From assembly GCA_037903475.1 (NCBI GenBank), contig JBAJFG010000290.1:868001-932000 (forward strand): a stretch of 64,000 nucleotides of DNA. The letters are read 5' to 3'. The notes under the pieces are model-generated. The model saw only the letters and a program-made list of their open reading frames with translations. It was not told the DNA's origin and did not search any database. The first letter of the stretch is position 1. Each line of letters starts with the position of its first letter. The translations under genes were made by a program, and so were the position numbers. Shown in pieces: positions 1 to 12,240 of the stretch. This stretch comes from Ancylostoma caninum (taxonomy: Eukaryota > Nematoda > Chromadorea > Rhabditida > Ancylostomatidae).

Positions 1-651
1 TAGAGCTGGAACACCTTTCTAGAGCCCGACCAGAGTTAGATATCTGCTGTTTCGCAATCCATTTGCTTTTTTCGTAACTTCCTTTAGCATTTCAGACATC
101 TTTTTTCTCTTTCGTTTTGCTTCCGGTTGACTAAGTCCCGTTTTCTTGCTATTCCTTGCAAACTTCACCGCTTATTCACTCTTTGGTCATTTTATTTTAT
201 GAAATTCGAGTTGGACTTCAATTCAACCTTTTGATTCATTTTGAGACTCTTCTTTTCTCAGTAGCTTGTTTGTTCGTTGCGGTCTTTTTCGGAAAAGGCA
301 AATGATTTAAATATGTGATGCATGGGAAAAGGTGGCGGAAGAAAGCATCATCGACTCTTTTCCGAATCGGTCAGCACTCCAGGTCTCGCGCAAATCAAAC
401 CAACATGTCTCGAAGCAATGAATAGGAAGCCTCTATAAAACGAATGTTTCTTTGTTTCGACAAGTTCAAGAGATCCAGCAGTATTAAGCGCACCCGAGTA
501 ATCAGATTACTTTGGAATCTCGCGAACAAAATTTCTCGTGACTGTTAGCGAACAAACAAAATCGCCACCGCTCTTTGCATGGATACATTCATTTGAAGCG
601 ACGCCGACATCACGTGATCAACTGGGTGTACTCACAGCAAAATAGTAGCGC
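1..651. other. Window edge, no gene resolved
   Basis: AT-rich sequence downstream of the small secreted-protein gene that lies on the minus strand. A GTGAGT donor-like site on the minus strand (about 626-640) leaves open the possibility that the gene has more exons here or beyond the window edge. No convincing further exon was seen. Confidence 0.4.
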
Positions 652-974
652 TTACTTGGCTCTCGGATCGACAGTCATAACGGTAGAACCGCTAGAAGTA
701 TGTTTCTCTACCCAATACCTTATTCTGTCCTGTTAGTTCAATGGAATAACCACAATGAAAATGAGCTCGGAAAGATAAGGGAATGACGAAGTAATCCATA
801 AAAACACTTATAACCTACGAATTCCAAAGAAAGGTCTCTTTCAATGTGTTTCCTAAGAACAGTTGGCGCGTCTTGCATGTAACCTTCGAAGAACGTGTCA
901 GTATCCCAGGTGCACATCCTGCCGTCCGCGTAATGTAGGCCTACGCAGAGAGCAACAAGAAGAACGTTGCGCAT
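652..974 (-). CDS. Small secreted protein, about 77 aa
   Basis: Two-exon model on the minus strand: exon 1 974-819 and exon 2 729-652, joined in phase 0. Residues 1-18 form a clear signal peptide (basic start MRN, hydrophobic VLLVALCVGL, cleavage near ADG). The mature part begins RMCTWDTDTFFEGYMQ and continues as a charged, helix-prone chain ending DPRAK. The donor GTAGGT at 818-814 and an acceptor AACAG at 734-730 support the join. An alternative donor (GTAAGC) overlaps the stop codon, so the gene could continue to further exons. The family was not recognised. Only one cysteine is seen in the mature part, so it is not a typical disulfide-rich secreted peptide. The signal peptide is observed; extracellular function is inferred only from it. 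Confidence 0.45.
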
Positions 975-2826
975 CTAAACATTTTCAAGTCACAACCGTG
1001 AAATGAATGCCTTTTTGGGAAATTTCACAGGAGTGAATTCAGAGGAGAGCGTACCTTTCTAAAAAAACAGCTGGCTTTGGCGGAACGACAACAGAGGGGA
1101 ATTAATCTTCTTTTTATGCTCACGCACGAAGGCTTCTTTGTATTCTGATATATGTCACACCACAACCAAACGGTTCTGAATAAAAACAACTGTTTCGATG
1201 ACAACGCCCGTTGGGGGAATAGCGGTGCGGTGTGGACTACACTAAAAACTACACTACAAATTAGAGTTTTACATTCGAAAATATTTTTTGAGTATTCGAA
1301 CATTCGAATTTTCGAATTTCTAGAAACCTCCGAATTTTCGAATGTTCGAATATCCGGATGCTTGCAAACCATCGAATTTTCGAATATTCGAAGCTCCGAA
1401 TTTCTAGGAACCTCCGAATTTCCGGATATTCAGATTTTCGAATTTTTGCGAGCCACCGAATTTTCGAATATTCGAACTTTCAAATATTCGAACGTTCGGA
1501 TATTTGTTCGAATAACGTTGAATTTGCTAAGAATATTCTATACCCATGCATGTAGGCGAACAGTGGGGTATGTTCCCCAATCACAACAGGCATGTAGTTT
1601 TTCGGGTAGAAAGTTTCATTTGCAGTTTTGAAATTTCTCATTACTTCCTCATGAGTGGAAGCTTGTGCAGTTGTGAAGTTGATCCGTTATCGATTTCGGA
1701 ACTGCAACCGGTTAGCTCCCGCGACGATTTACCTCCTCATAGGGGCGCGGGGGTGACAATGGGTGTCGGATCTCGATGCACAGCGGAGGTACATCCTCCG
1801 GTAGGGTCTCCCAAGCTGAGAAGGGTTTCGACTTCTCCAGGCAACTGGAAGCCTAGCTAGGACCGTCAGGGATGCTAAAGTCAATGTACACCCAAGGTTC
1901 CCATGACACCTCCACGAGCTAGCTATGCCACCACATTTTGCAAGGAATATATTGAGAACTATCGTCATTTTTTCAAAATTTTTCTGCTCCTTCGAATTTT
2001 GAAGAGGTAAAATTACAGCCTAGCTGCAGAGGGTCTCTGGAGGTGGGGCAAAGAAATCTTGGTCAAATTCTCGAATCTTCCAAGACTACCTGGAACTCGA
2101 AATAAACAAGCTGAATGAAAACTTGATCCTCCAAAAGTTGAAAAATATTATAGTTCCGAAAATCTGATAAAAGGTCAAAATAGAAAATTTTCGTTATTCG
2201 ATCAGTCTAAAAAGTAGAATATCGGGCACATTGGAGAGCTGATTCCTCGAAGACTAGGTGGCACCGCACACAGCGCACAAATAAGACATGCATGTTGGAG
2301 GGTCCTTCCTGTTGGGCAGTCATATGCGTTAGAAGATTTGCGCTTCCCTTAATGAGTCGGGAAATCCTTCTTAAAAGGAAGCCTGCAAGGTTATGTACTG
2401 CAGAATACTCTGGATTTCCTGCCGGTATTCGCTTTGCTATAATGCAAGCGAAAAGTGCTCAAAGACCAGAAAAACGCGGACAATATTGGACTTTATTACT
2501 TTATCGCCATGATTTACTGAATGTTTCGCAAATGATTGGCAATATACAAGCAATCTTGCTGCGTACTTATTAAGAGAGAATGTGAACGCAAAGGTTGATA
2601 GAGGTTTTTACTCTTTTCTAGAGCCCCAATAGCCTGTCTGCAATTCCTTCACAGGATGTTCCGTGCAAGAAAATACATCCAAGCGTTCTTATTATTCACT
2701 GACATCTTATTGTTGAGCCACGTTCTATTACGCAGCAAACCCAATATTGGAATTATAGGATTTGACTCCAGCATTTCCGTAGCCCTTCACAGTTTCTCTG
2801 ACTTACTTATTCTGACACCGTATTTA
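975..2826. other. Intergenic, upstream of first L-domain gene
   Basis: Apart from the ATTCGAA array, no exon or RNA gene was recognised. An in-frame ATG at 2656 lies 57 codons upstream of the start chosen for the next gene. It is not favoured because similarity to the paralog begins only at 2827. Confidence 0.5.
1262..1530. repeat. Degenerate ATTCGAA-rich array
   Basis: About 260 bp composed of imperfect repeats of ATTCGAA/TTTTCGAA words, interspersed with CTCCGAATTTC blocks. The hexamer TTCGAA is itself palindromic, so the tract can fold on either strand. Similar shorter patches lie at about 7840-7915 and 8405-8450, inside the first L-domain gene. The ORFs over it are low-complexity and not believed. 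Confidence 0.8.
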
Positions 2827-5800
2827 ATGCATCGGACAAAGAAATGCGATTCCAAAGTAAGATGCATAGGTCCTGGTGGAGTATTTTTTGTTACTGCACT
2901 ATTACTGAATGTGCGAGTACAAGGTCAAGAAAATCCAGGTAAGTGAGGAAATTGATAAAGCTTCCGATTACTAGAACATACATACTTTATCAGGACAATG
3001 CATTTTCAACGATTACGTCGTCAACTCATCGACAATCTCCAGCTTCTTTCCGGAAACTGGATTCTGCGACACAATTATTGGATCAGTTCGCATTGGTTAG
3101 TCGCATAGAAACCCGGTTATATCTGATTATCAAGTATATATTCAGTAGCTAACTCCCGCAACATTTAAGCACATTTTCAGATGACACCACAGATTTGACA
3201 CATCAACAACTAACAGATGCTTTGGGACAAGTCATGATCATTACAGGCAATGTCACAGTAGTGAACACAGCTTTTACCAATCTTAGCTTTTTGATTAGCT
3301 TGTTCGCTGTATCAAACAAAGAGGATGAGTCTGGTGAGTCTGGTGTAGCAAAGGATGCAGATAGTTTCATCCATGTTTCTCCACAATTTTTAAATGTTAG
3401 AAAGAGGTGGGCCACTGAGTTATACTGGTGAGTGGATTAGGGGTCTAACGGGTCTTCTATGGTGTACCATAGAAACATGAGGTAGAAGCAAGAACTTTCT
3501 AGTGTCCGTCGGAATTCCACACTCTCCATTGAGAGGAAAATCTCAGGAAGAGACAAGCTGGAACAATGATAAGGCCACTCCAGCAGTTAAGATTTGGGAA
3601 GGGTAACAAAGGTTCGGAGCTCGTTAGTCTACTCGCCTCTCCACCCCCTCCCCTTCCGGCCTGATTACGAATCCACTACTGAAGTCGTTTTCCGAACTCT
3701 TATGAACATGGAAATATGATTCAACCGAACTTTCAAAGTGTTAGCCAGACAGGTTTCGAAGGCTTCCCGGAAAAGAGGCATTGTCTAGTTTCGCAGGAGT
3801 CGCCGGAAAAATTTGAATGGGTTCTGGAGAATGAGAAAATCCTCTCACGTTCAAATCTGCTTCCATACATTGGGCTTGCGACGATATCAAAGGAGGTAAG
3901 CAACGGCCTAAAGACGTTAGAAGGAGGGAGGAGATGTTCAAAAGCAGATGGAGGATGGCAGCAGTTGAGGGGAGGATGACAGCAATTGCTAAGAGATGCT
4001 GTCAGGGTTCCTACTCGACGCATTATAGTGGTATTTTTTCCCGCAATCGGCGGTATTCATCTCTGACTACAGTGGTCGTGTTTTGAGCTCGTCTGCCAAA
4101 CTAAGGAAATTTAAAAAAAACTCATCACCCAACTTAGTGTAGTGCACTCCCCATTTTAGATATCCACCTCGCCCTTAAAGTTGATGAATGTTCCTCCGCA
4201 CACTCACATTGATGTAACGATAGTCGAACTGTATTGTCTTTCATTGATACAATGTATCTATAATGTTATAACAATCAATCTATAATGTTATAATAATCTT
4301 GTTTTTTTGTTGACGTTGGGTTCATGCAACATATATTTGTACTTATATTTATTATCTATTTCTTATTATTATATCACCTTATACTCCGCATTTCTAGAGT
4401 ACAAGCTCGTCATAGTGAACAATTCAAAACTTGAAACGATGAACGGCGCCCTGCCTCAAGTAGGTGGATCAGCTCGTATAGAGAATAACCCAATGCTTGA
4501 TCCGAATTGCACTCATGTTTATCTAAACTATCGGATAGAACGAAGAATTCGCAGGAACAGGATTAATTGTGGTAAGCGACAAAAGAACATATAATTTTTC
4601 TACATATACATGTAATACGTATTTTATAACATTATAGGTAGAGCTTCCATGTTCGCTGATCTTTGAACCTGGGCATTTAATAGCTAGTGATCATGAAATG
4701 CTTCTGCCTCACAGGTTGGTATCCAGACTCGTTTATTTTGTCAGGCGGCCAACGTTTCGACACAACGTCGTTGTCAAAGGCCTGAAAGTGGTGCAATTCT
4801 ATTCACGACCTGTACCATCAAACGCCTCTCCACTCCTGGTTAACATACTGACATTGGCCCAAACTCACAAAAGAAAACCATCCAACAGCACACACAAGGC
4901 CAACCTTCGAGTCCACTGAGTCAACGGAGCAATGTCCGTGACCTACTGCCCACACTCACTGCAGACGAGTGAGTGTCATCCTAAACCCTAGATGGTTGTC
5001 GGGTTATGGGGTCACATGTGCCTACAGGCCGGCCGCCTAACAAAATAAACGAGTCTGGATACCAACCTGTGTGGCAGAAGCATTTCATGATCATTATAGG
5101 TAGAAATCAAGACAAGAAAATAGTAAGTAATAAGTAATATAATAGAAGAAACTAATGTAGTGAAATTTATTTACAACTGATTACAATCACTTCCAATCAC
5201 TTCAAGAGAAACTGTGATAAAATGTTATACGAATAAGATACAAGCGAAAATATCTTAATAGAACGATAGAGGTCATCTTAAAGGCAGCACCCACGGAAAT
5301 TTTGGAACTCTCGATTTCGGCACAATTTGAGGTAAACGCATGAGCTGAACATTGTTACAATGCCGAAAACAGTCGAAACCTTCAAAATCCCCATATTCTG
5401 TAACCTCTCAGCTCATCGCTTTGGGCAGACTGGGCCGAGTTGAGCGACTCGTTCGATGTGGACCGATCCAAAAAAGTCGATATCGCTTCCTCCTTTATCA
5501 GCTGTTTTGTTGGCAAAATCGGTCTTTTGCACTGTTTTGCAGTGTTTCTGAAGCTGATGGAAGAAAACAAAGTTTGAAAAAGATTGCATATCCAGTCAAG
5601 ATGTCGCAAAACACTGTTGAATTCTAAAATGGTCCCAATACAACGAAAGAATTCGAAATTGAAATAAATCACGAAAATCAGGTCACACTAGTGAAAAAGC
5701 AAGTGGATTCACTCTAAAATGACAAGTAGAAAATTTTGCTGTGGTAGATATTGCGAAAAAGGAGAGCTAAGGAATAAAATGAGCTTTCTGGTAAAAAGAA

Positions 5801-8800
5801 AAGAAATGGGTGCCTATTTGATCAGCTGGCAGCAACGCTCCGTTGCCGCTACGACTCGATAGAACGACCCCACGCTGATCCTGCTGATCCAGGATCTTGG
5901 ACATTCAACTCGTTATATCTTAGAAACTGTTGAGTCTTCCGTGCTCTTCATTTGTAGAATTGTTGGGAGAATTGTTGAGCTTTCAAAACGATCAAAATCT
6001 CAGATATGAAAATTTCCATGGGTGCTGCCTTTAAAGTATATTTGTATTTCGAGTTAACTGCCGTACTATTTTAGCTTGACTTTCAAAAGCTAGTTAGCAG
6101 AAATACTGTCTTAACATCTAATCACCAGAGCTCAAAATGAAGGGGAAAACAGCTTTCCGGAAAAGGGACCATGTACAGTGGACGGCAAAGGCGGTGGCCC
6201 ATTTGCGGCCTCGAGAAGGACGTCGCGCAACCGCGCCGCGTGTGCCGTAACCGATGTTTCCTGCTACTTTTATGCTATTTCTAGCAGCTTTTCTACCCGA
6301 TTTCAAGGATTTTTGACCAAATCGGGAAGAAAAAGGCTTAGAAATAGCATTCCGACGGCAGACGACGCCGATCCCAGCGCGCGCGGTGCGGTTGCGCGGC
6401 GTCCTTCTCCAGGCCGCAGATGGGCCACCGCCATCGCCGTCCACTGTAATTAAAATCGTAGGAAATGACCTACGAAAATTCATCCAATTCATCGGGACTA
6501 GGTCGAGAAGTTGTTTTAGTCTTGTTTCTCTCCAGCCTCAAGTATCAAAAAATAGTGTTCTGAGACGACTGCTTTTCAGAGTGCTACCGCTAGTTGACTG
6601 ATCTCAATGTTTAATACAATGCTGATTAAAAGTGTTATCCAATGAATTTGTGGACAGAAAAAAAACCAAACAGTGAGCTTCGTCTGAATGTTTTTTGGGC
6701 ATTCTAATGTCTTATTCTAAGTTGATACGATATGATATAAGTCTACTACATAAGTTGATTCGAGATATCTATAATATAACAATAATATAATTTACATTTA
6801 TCCTTTACTGTATATAATGCGTTGTGAGTACAGGCCACTTTCAGGCTGCGAATTGGACGGTCCCTTAACGAATATTAACATAGACGAACTCGAAAACTAC
6901 TGTGAAGTAATCGTGGGAAATTTGATCCTTCGCGGAGCAGATCTTCCTTTTTCGGAAACCTTAACAAGAAAATTCGCCAATGCGACATTACTAACTGGAG
7001 AAATATCTATTGTAGGCACCAACTACACGAACCTAAGTTTTCTCAAGAATGTGAGGAAAATTGAAGATTATCTCGGTCCATCTGGTAAGTGTTATACTCA
7101 ATCACGATATAACGGCTACGAAGTTTAAACAATTTCAGGAGTCGAAGCGCTCTTGAGGATAGAAAACAATACCGCGCTAGAGCGGCTTTCCTGGCCAAAA
7201 TTGGAGGTACATGAACGAATATTCAAGCCAATCCATAGCCACATAAGCAGTTGTTGAGCAGTAACCCTAACGTTGGATCTTATACCATCTTTTAATCTTG
7301 TCAGTAACCTTCCTTTTTGACCTTGGCCTGTCACAGGTGGAATCCTAGTTATGGAACTGTTAATATTTGATCAAACCAACAATTCTCGAGGCTCCTTACG
7401 CCTTGCGCGAAGGAGTTGATTGGTAGAGGGGAATTTATATATCATAGAAACAGAATTTGCTAGAGGGATATTAGAGAAAAAGCAAACCAAAGGGAAGTAC
7501 AAGATGGCAAACTGGTAGCAGGAAGATCAAGGTGGAAGTCCCCAAAGTGTTCAAAGGAAGGGTTCAATGTGATCTCTAGTATCTTTCGAGGAGGAATTTC
7601 TGATACTGAGTTATTTATCGCAAAGAATTCCTTTCTGAAACGATCATACGATTCAACCTAAGGCATTCTCAGTGAACTCTGGGTTAACATGCAGCGAGAA
7701 AGTATTAATCGTTTGATTTACCAAGGAACTTAGTGTAGATCCAACGAAACCAGATAGAAGACCATAATCAGTGGGATAAGCACAAGAGGCTAGAGGCTCA
7801 CTGCTACACTTTGATATGCGTACGAATATCTGAAAAAAAAAACTTCAAATTTCCATCGTTCAAATACTCGAATTCGAACATTCGAAATGCCTTGTGATTC
7901 AAATATTTGAATATTATAGAGTAGGGTTCAGAAGGAAAACTCCATATACCAATACATAGCGTGTTGAGATGAGGGTTTATGAAGCCATAATCCGGCTTAA
8001 TCAGGCTAGCAAACCGAATTTTGTATTCTATCACTACGACCTTTTCTTTTCAAAATTCCCATAAAAACTTTAAAAATGTTCAAACCCATAGCGTACCCAT
8101 ACTTTTCACTCTAGGACGTTATTGGCGCAGAAGTGCGAGTTGTGGGAAATCCAAAACTTTGCTACACGATTCGTGAACTGAATGGTCTTCTCACTCCACA
8201 GCTCGGCAACAAACTGGAAGGAGATGTTTGTCAAGGTAAGAATTCTTCTGTGAAAAAAAGCCATTGGTCACCTTGACCTGCTTTCAAACTAATTCAAAGA
8301 CGTGGGGGAAGGGGGGGGGGGGGGGTCCAATGACAACTTTAGTGCACCACCACTGGAAATATTCATAAGCACATTCATAAATAAGCATTCAATCACTCAA
8401 CATTCAAACATTTTTGAGAATAAAAGTTTCGAATTTTCGAATTTTGAATGATCCCTTTGGTACATCCGTACGACCTGTATTTATTTAATTCATTTATGAG
8501 TAGTCAACATGTGTCGCAAATCGGGGGAGGGGGGGGGGGTCAGTGGCTCGCGTGAAATACGTTAGCGTACCAAACGCATGAAATGAAAAAAGAAGCACAT
8601 CATACATAAATGAGTCATGGGTCGATACGGGTGGTAGCCTCACGCACACCGCAATTTCAATCTAAGACCTTATTACTCTTTCAAGCTTTCAATAACCCTT
8701 CTATGTTCCTTTCTTTATATACCTTTTTTTGCGATATTTTTAATATAGCTTTTATCAAATATTTATTATTACAGCTAATATTTTTATTAATTTCATTTTC

Positions 8801-11800
8801 CGTCTGGGTCCCTAAAACGGCTGAGCCCCCCCCCCCCCTTTCCCTCCTTCCGCCCACTTTCTGCGTCCGCTACTGATGAGTAGGTATAAAATTCATCAAA
8901 ATTCAGGTTTCATACTTTTGCAAATGTTTTTATATAATGAAAGGAAGTTTACTGGGATCTAATAAGATCTAAAAGAAGTTCTCTGATAATGTAGTTTTTG
9001 GAGATAAAGCGGCAATCCCCCGAAATAAACAACAAAAATGAGCTCATGGACGCTCTGAGGCGTATCACATAAAGGTGGTCGATTTCATTGTGATCTCGTC
9101 ATATGTCATGTCGCAACCTTGGAAGCTCTCATTCGCTTAGGGACTCTGCTACTGTCCTGTCGTGTTATTGTTTGTCCCATATGGTTAATTTGCTTTGTTG
9201 ACGCTTATTGATGTAGACTGAATCCAACAGGCATGGTGTAAGTCCGACGAAGGTGTTCATACACCGAAAGCTAACCAATAAATCTATAGCACTGGAGTCG
9301 TCAAAAATTATCAGAATAAACTATCTCAGCTTTGGTAGTCGTGACTGTTGTCATTTATGCAGTATAATATCTGTTGTCACTTGTTATACCTATACCCCTA
9401 TGCTTACCTTGCAGATGTCGAGCCTGAGGAGATGATTGATCGGGTGTGTCGCATAGGTGTGGCAGCCAATCTAAGTGTCCTACCTAGCAACTGCAGGATA
9501 CTTGTGGGTCACCTTACCGTGGACGATCAATCCAGGATGGAAGACTTCTGGAAGCTCTACAATGTTACGAAGATATATGGGGGTTTAGCTATCCGTAATT
9601 CGTCGCTGAAAAGTTTTTCAGCACTCTGGCAACTCCAAAGGATCCACAGTTTTGCAGGTTGGTCTTATGCGGTAGAATCTGATAAATACCCTGGCAAAAA
9701 AGGACAGTTGCCATCATACTTGTCTGGACTCGAAATGTGTGACGCTTTCGATAATGGCTTTCTTGTTTTTTTTATAAATAAACTTTTTAAGACAATCAGA
9801 CAGCGTTTGCGGTGGAATCAAACGCAAATTTGAAGTCCATTTATCTCCCCAAATTAGAGAAAGTGACAAGGTTAGTGATTCTTCTTCAATTCCGTTGGTG
9901 ATTTTTTGCAAAGAGAATCAATTAAATGGGAAAGTGGCTTGTAATTACTGTTAACTGTTTTTCCAGCAACTACAAAATTCCTCTTCCCTTTTGTCCCTTT
10001 ACTATTGAGAGCAATTCATTTTAAAAAAAAGTATCTTTGGTGTTTGACTCTAGAATGCGATAGCATTGAGCACTCTTTAACTCGTAGGGGGTGGAATTTC
10101 TGGGTTTGCTGTTTTTTTTTTCGTTTTGGTTCTTTCGTATGCTCGTAACTGCGTGTCAAAAAATGTTAAATAAATTTTGCGAATGGCTTTCATCTCCTCC
10201 CTATCGGTGTAATGCTCCGCGCTCCTCCTTGAAGTCATATATGGGAAGGGATACTTTCTAGCTTTTTTTCTGAACAAATAGGAAAGCAGACGATGATTGT
10301 GACAACAACAGAGCCACCGTATTTATTCCAGCCCTATCGTTTGTCCTGTCATAGAGAACCCCAACCTTTCAATTTCGGAAGAAGATTGTTTGTATTTCAA
10401 CGTGACAACAGATGCACGGATAAACTATCAAGGGAATAAGGACAACTGTCAAGGTGAGTAGATTCATTTCCATTCACGCAGGTATTCTTTACCACTACAT
10501 AGCTGATGTTTAAAATTTTGTGTTTCTTTTAACCTCACAAGGGGAGGTAACTTGGTCGAAGTGGCCATTCGTGGCACGATATGTACCACCACACACAGTT
10601 TTTAATCCTGATCCTGAATAGGTAGCCCAAATTTTCTGCTGGGTTCAGTGTAGTGTGTTACACTTAATTCTTTCTGCTTAGATTAGAACGTGGAGTACTC
10701 ATTTATGGGCTCTACTCGAAGTCAGAGGCAGACTCATCCACGCTTTTTATACACGAGCTCGAATAAGGTTATGAGGATAAACAGAATATCGGCAGCCTGG
10801 TAGCATCCTTGTTCCTTACCAAGACCTTCAATACTCTGAAAACGATGAGGCACAGCCAAGCACAGGAGTGAGTACTCTATGTTGAATCTATGGAAAAAGA
10901 AATAAGCATAACTCACAGTAGAGAAAGCGCTGGGATTTTCAGTTCAGGATTCGAGATCAGTGTTGGAAATGGCATCCGTGTAGCAGCACACACGAATGAT
11001 GTCGCGAATGACAACTCCGACCAACTAAGCTCTAGATATCGTATTGATCTGAAGACCACACAATTCTCTACGGAATGTTATGATTTCAGTAGAGTGAAAA
11101 TTCAAATTAAGATTTACTCACCTTATTTACTTACTTATCTAGCGTTGGAATTGCTCCCCGTACAATACAACGAATGCATTTTTAGTGATGCATCTTTGGC
11201 GACTAGTGCTTCGAGACTTTAAAAAAAACTGTGCTGCTTTCATAAATCACTAGGATAGCACTGAATTGAGTAGCTATTCTATGGGCTTGCGTATTTCTTG
11301 GCTCATAAGGGAGGTGCAATAGGCCCGGCTCGCAGATCGGAATGAATCCTATCTTGCTTGAATAGCTGTTTCAGTAGGTACTGCATTATATACTTCATTA
11401 ACGCCCTCAGCTCCAAAAATAGTAATCCCAGCACTTCACTAGGTGGCGAGGGTTTGAAGCCCGTCATGAGCACTCGTGTTGCATTCTTGTTTTTTCGTTC
11501 CCTGGAGTCGATGGCAGTACTCAAATAAATGATGCAGCACCTACACAAACAAAGATTTATGATTTAAGATACGTTTCATTCCGATCTGCGAGCCTGTCCT
11601 CTTGCACTTCTCTTGTCAGTAAAAAACTATCCCTATGCTGAAACGCATCCTACCCAAAATGCTGAGAGACGTCGTATTTCTTGTTTCCATCTCAAGTACT
11701 TCTGGGATAGTGCATCGTAAGTCAGAGCTTTGCTTGTGTATCTTGACCCACTAAAATGAAATGCTCTTATGACTTCCCACTGAAAAGTTTTAATTTTATA

Positions 11801-12240
11801 TAGGATGATAGCCACAAGTAATTTCATTCTTGTGGAATTCTATGCATTCGATTTTCACTCAAAACTGTAAAGAATTGATTTCTCTCTTGAATGTGCATGG
11901 ACTTGTATAGCTACCGTTTCATCCCCGCTCCTGATCGCTTGGGGCATCCGTCTATATAAGTACTTGTCAGAATTGTGTCTCTAGCTATTTGAACTACTCT
12001 GGCCCCATAAGCATAACTCATAGCGTCAATTGTTTCCTGATCTGACTAAGAATGACTAAGATTGGTTCATTTAGCCATAATGTTTGCTGAATAGGGCTGT
12101 CTTGAGCTTTGATGTTCTATAGCTGAATTCTTTGCTTATTGACTTTACCTAAATCTTTAGTTTCAGGAAGCAAGGAGGATTCGGGCAGCTCCGCCGTAGA
12201 ATACATCTTCGTTCTTCTACTTTCACTGGCAATGTACTAA
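2827..12240 (+). CDS. Triple receptor L-domain GPI-type protein (copy A)
   Basis: Eleven exons: 2827-2938, 2994-3095, 3181-3333, 4398-4571, 6845-7084, 7139-7206, 8115-8235, 9415-9657, 9792-9870, 10332-10453, 12167-12240, giving 495 aa. Phases agree at every junction. A signal peptide (about residues 15-33, ending VQG) is followed by three L-domain repeats resembling the ligand-binding L domains of insulin/EGF receptors. Hallmarks include IENNPMLDPNC, CEVIVGNLILRG, VRVVGNPKLC, NCRILVGHLTV and VIENPNLSI. The last exon reads SKEDSGSSAVEYIFVLLLSL and stops at once, typical of a GPI-attachment signal. No furin-like, kinase or other cytoplasmic domain is present, so a role as tethered or shed ligand-binding modulator, as proposed for worm IRLD/HPA proteins, is inferred. 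About fifteen N-x-S/T sequons predict heavy glycosylation. The start at 2827 matches the paralog's start. Introns hold several MITEs. Confidence 0.82.
3890..4026. repeat. Remnant of the GCAGCAA/CCCTAGCAGC foldback family
   Basis: One arm of the palindromic family seen intact at 31954-32187 and 57323-57575: AGGATGGCAGCA and a degenerate GGGTTCCTACTCGA are recognisable. It lies in intron 3 of L-domain gene A. The other arm is largely lost. Confidence 0.5.
4689..5092. mobile_element. Palindromic MITE in intron 4 of gene A
   Basis: Nearly 60-bp inverted ends: 4689-4749 begins GATCATGAAATGCTTCTG and reads through TTGGTATCCAGACTCG; 5029-5092 is its reverse complement. Length is about 404 bp with no coding capacity. 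The word ATTATAGGTAGA occurs just outside both sides (about 4632 and 5093), so a flanking sequence was duplicated or the true borders are slightly wider. The internal CAACGTTTCGAC motif recurs at about 18305. Confidence 0.8.
5278..6034. mobile_element. TTAA-flanked non-autonomous element
   Basis: Ends are TTAAAGGCAGCACCCACGG at 5278 and the inverted copy (CCATGGGTGCTGCCTTTAA) ending 6034, about 757 bp apart. The TTAA at both borders is consistent with a TTAA target duplication, as in piggyBac-type elements; the superfamily is inferred. No transposase is seen. It lies in intron 4 of gene A. Confidence 0.75.
6174..6448. mobile_element. Long-foldback MITE, TACAGTGGAC family, copy 1
   Basis: Terminal inverted repeats of about 60 bp (TACAGTGGACGGC and its complement), followed inward by a second inverted pair around AGCTTTTCTACCCGATTT, so the whole 275 bp can fold as one hairpin. 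Borders are TA, consistent with Tc1/mariner-type insertion. A second copy lies at 48234-48506. Confidence 0.85.
8303..8330. repeat. Poly-G tract
   Basis: Run of 14 or more consecutive G in intron 7 of gene A. A second run lies near 8526-8540 and a poly-C run near 8827-8840. Lengths are likely unstable or prone to assembly error. Confidence 0.8.
11307..11614. mobile_element. Foldback element in last intron of gene A
   Basis: Inverted ends of about 40 bp share the word GCTCGCAGATCGGAATGAA at 11328-11346 and its complement at about 11573-11592. Length is about 308 bp with no coding potential. It separates the third L domain exon from the GPI-tail exon. Confidence 0.7.

Noticed and set aside
6178..6492. 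Arg-rich frames on both strands
   Set aside because: They fall inside the palindromic MITE at 6174-6448 and read the two arms.
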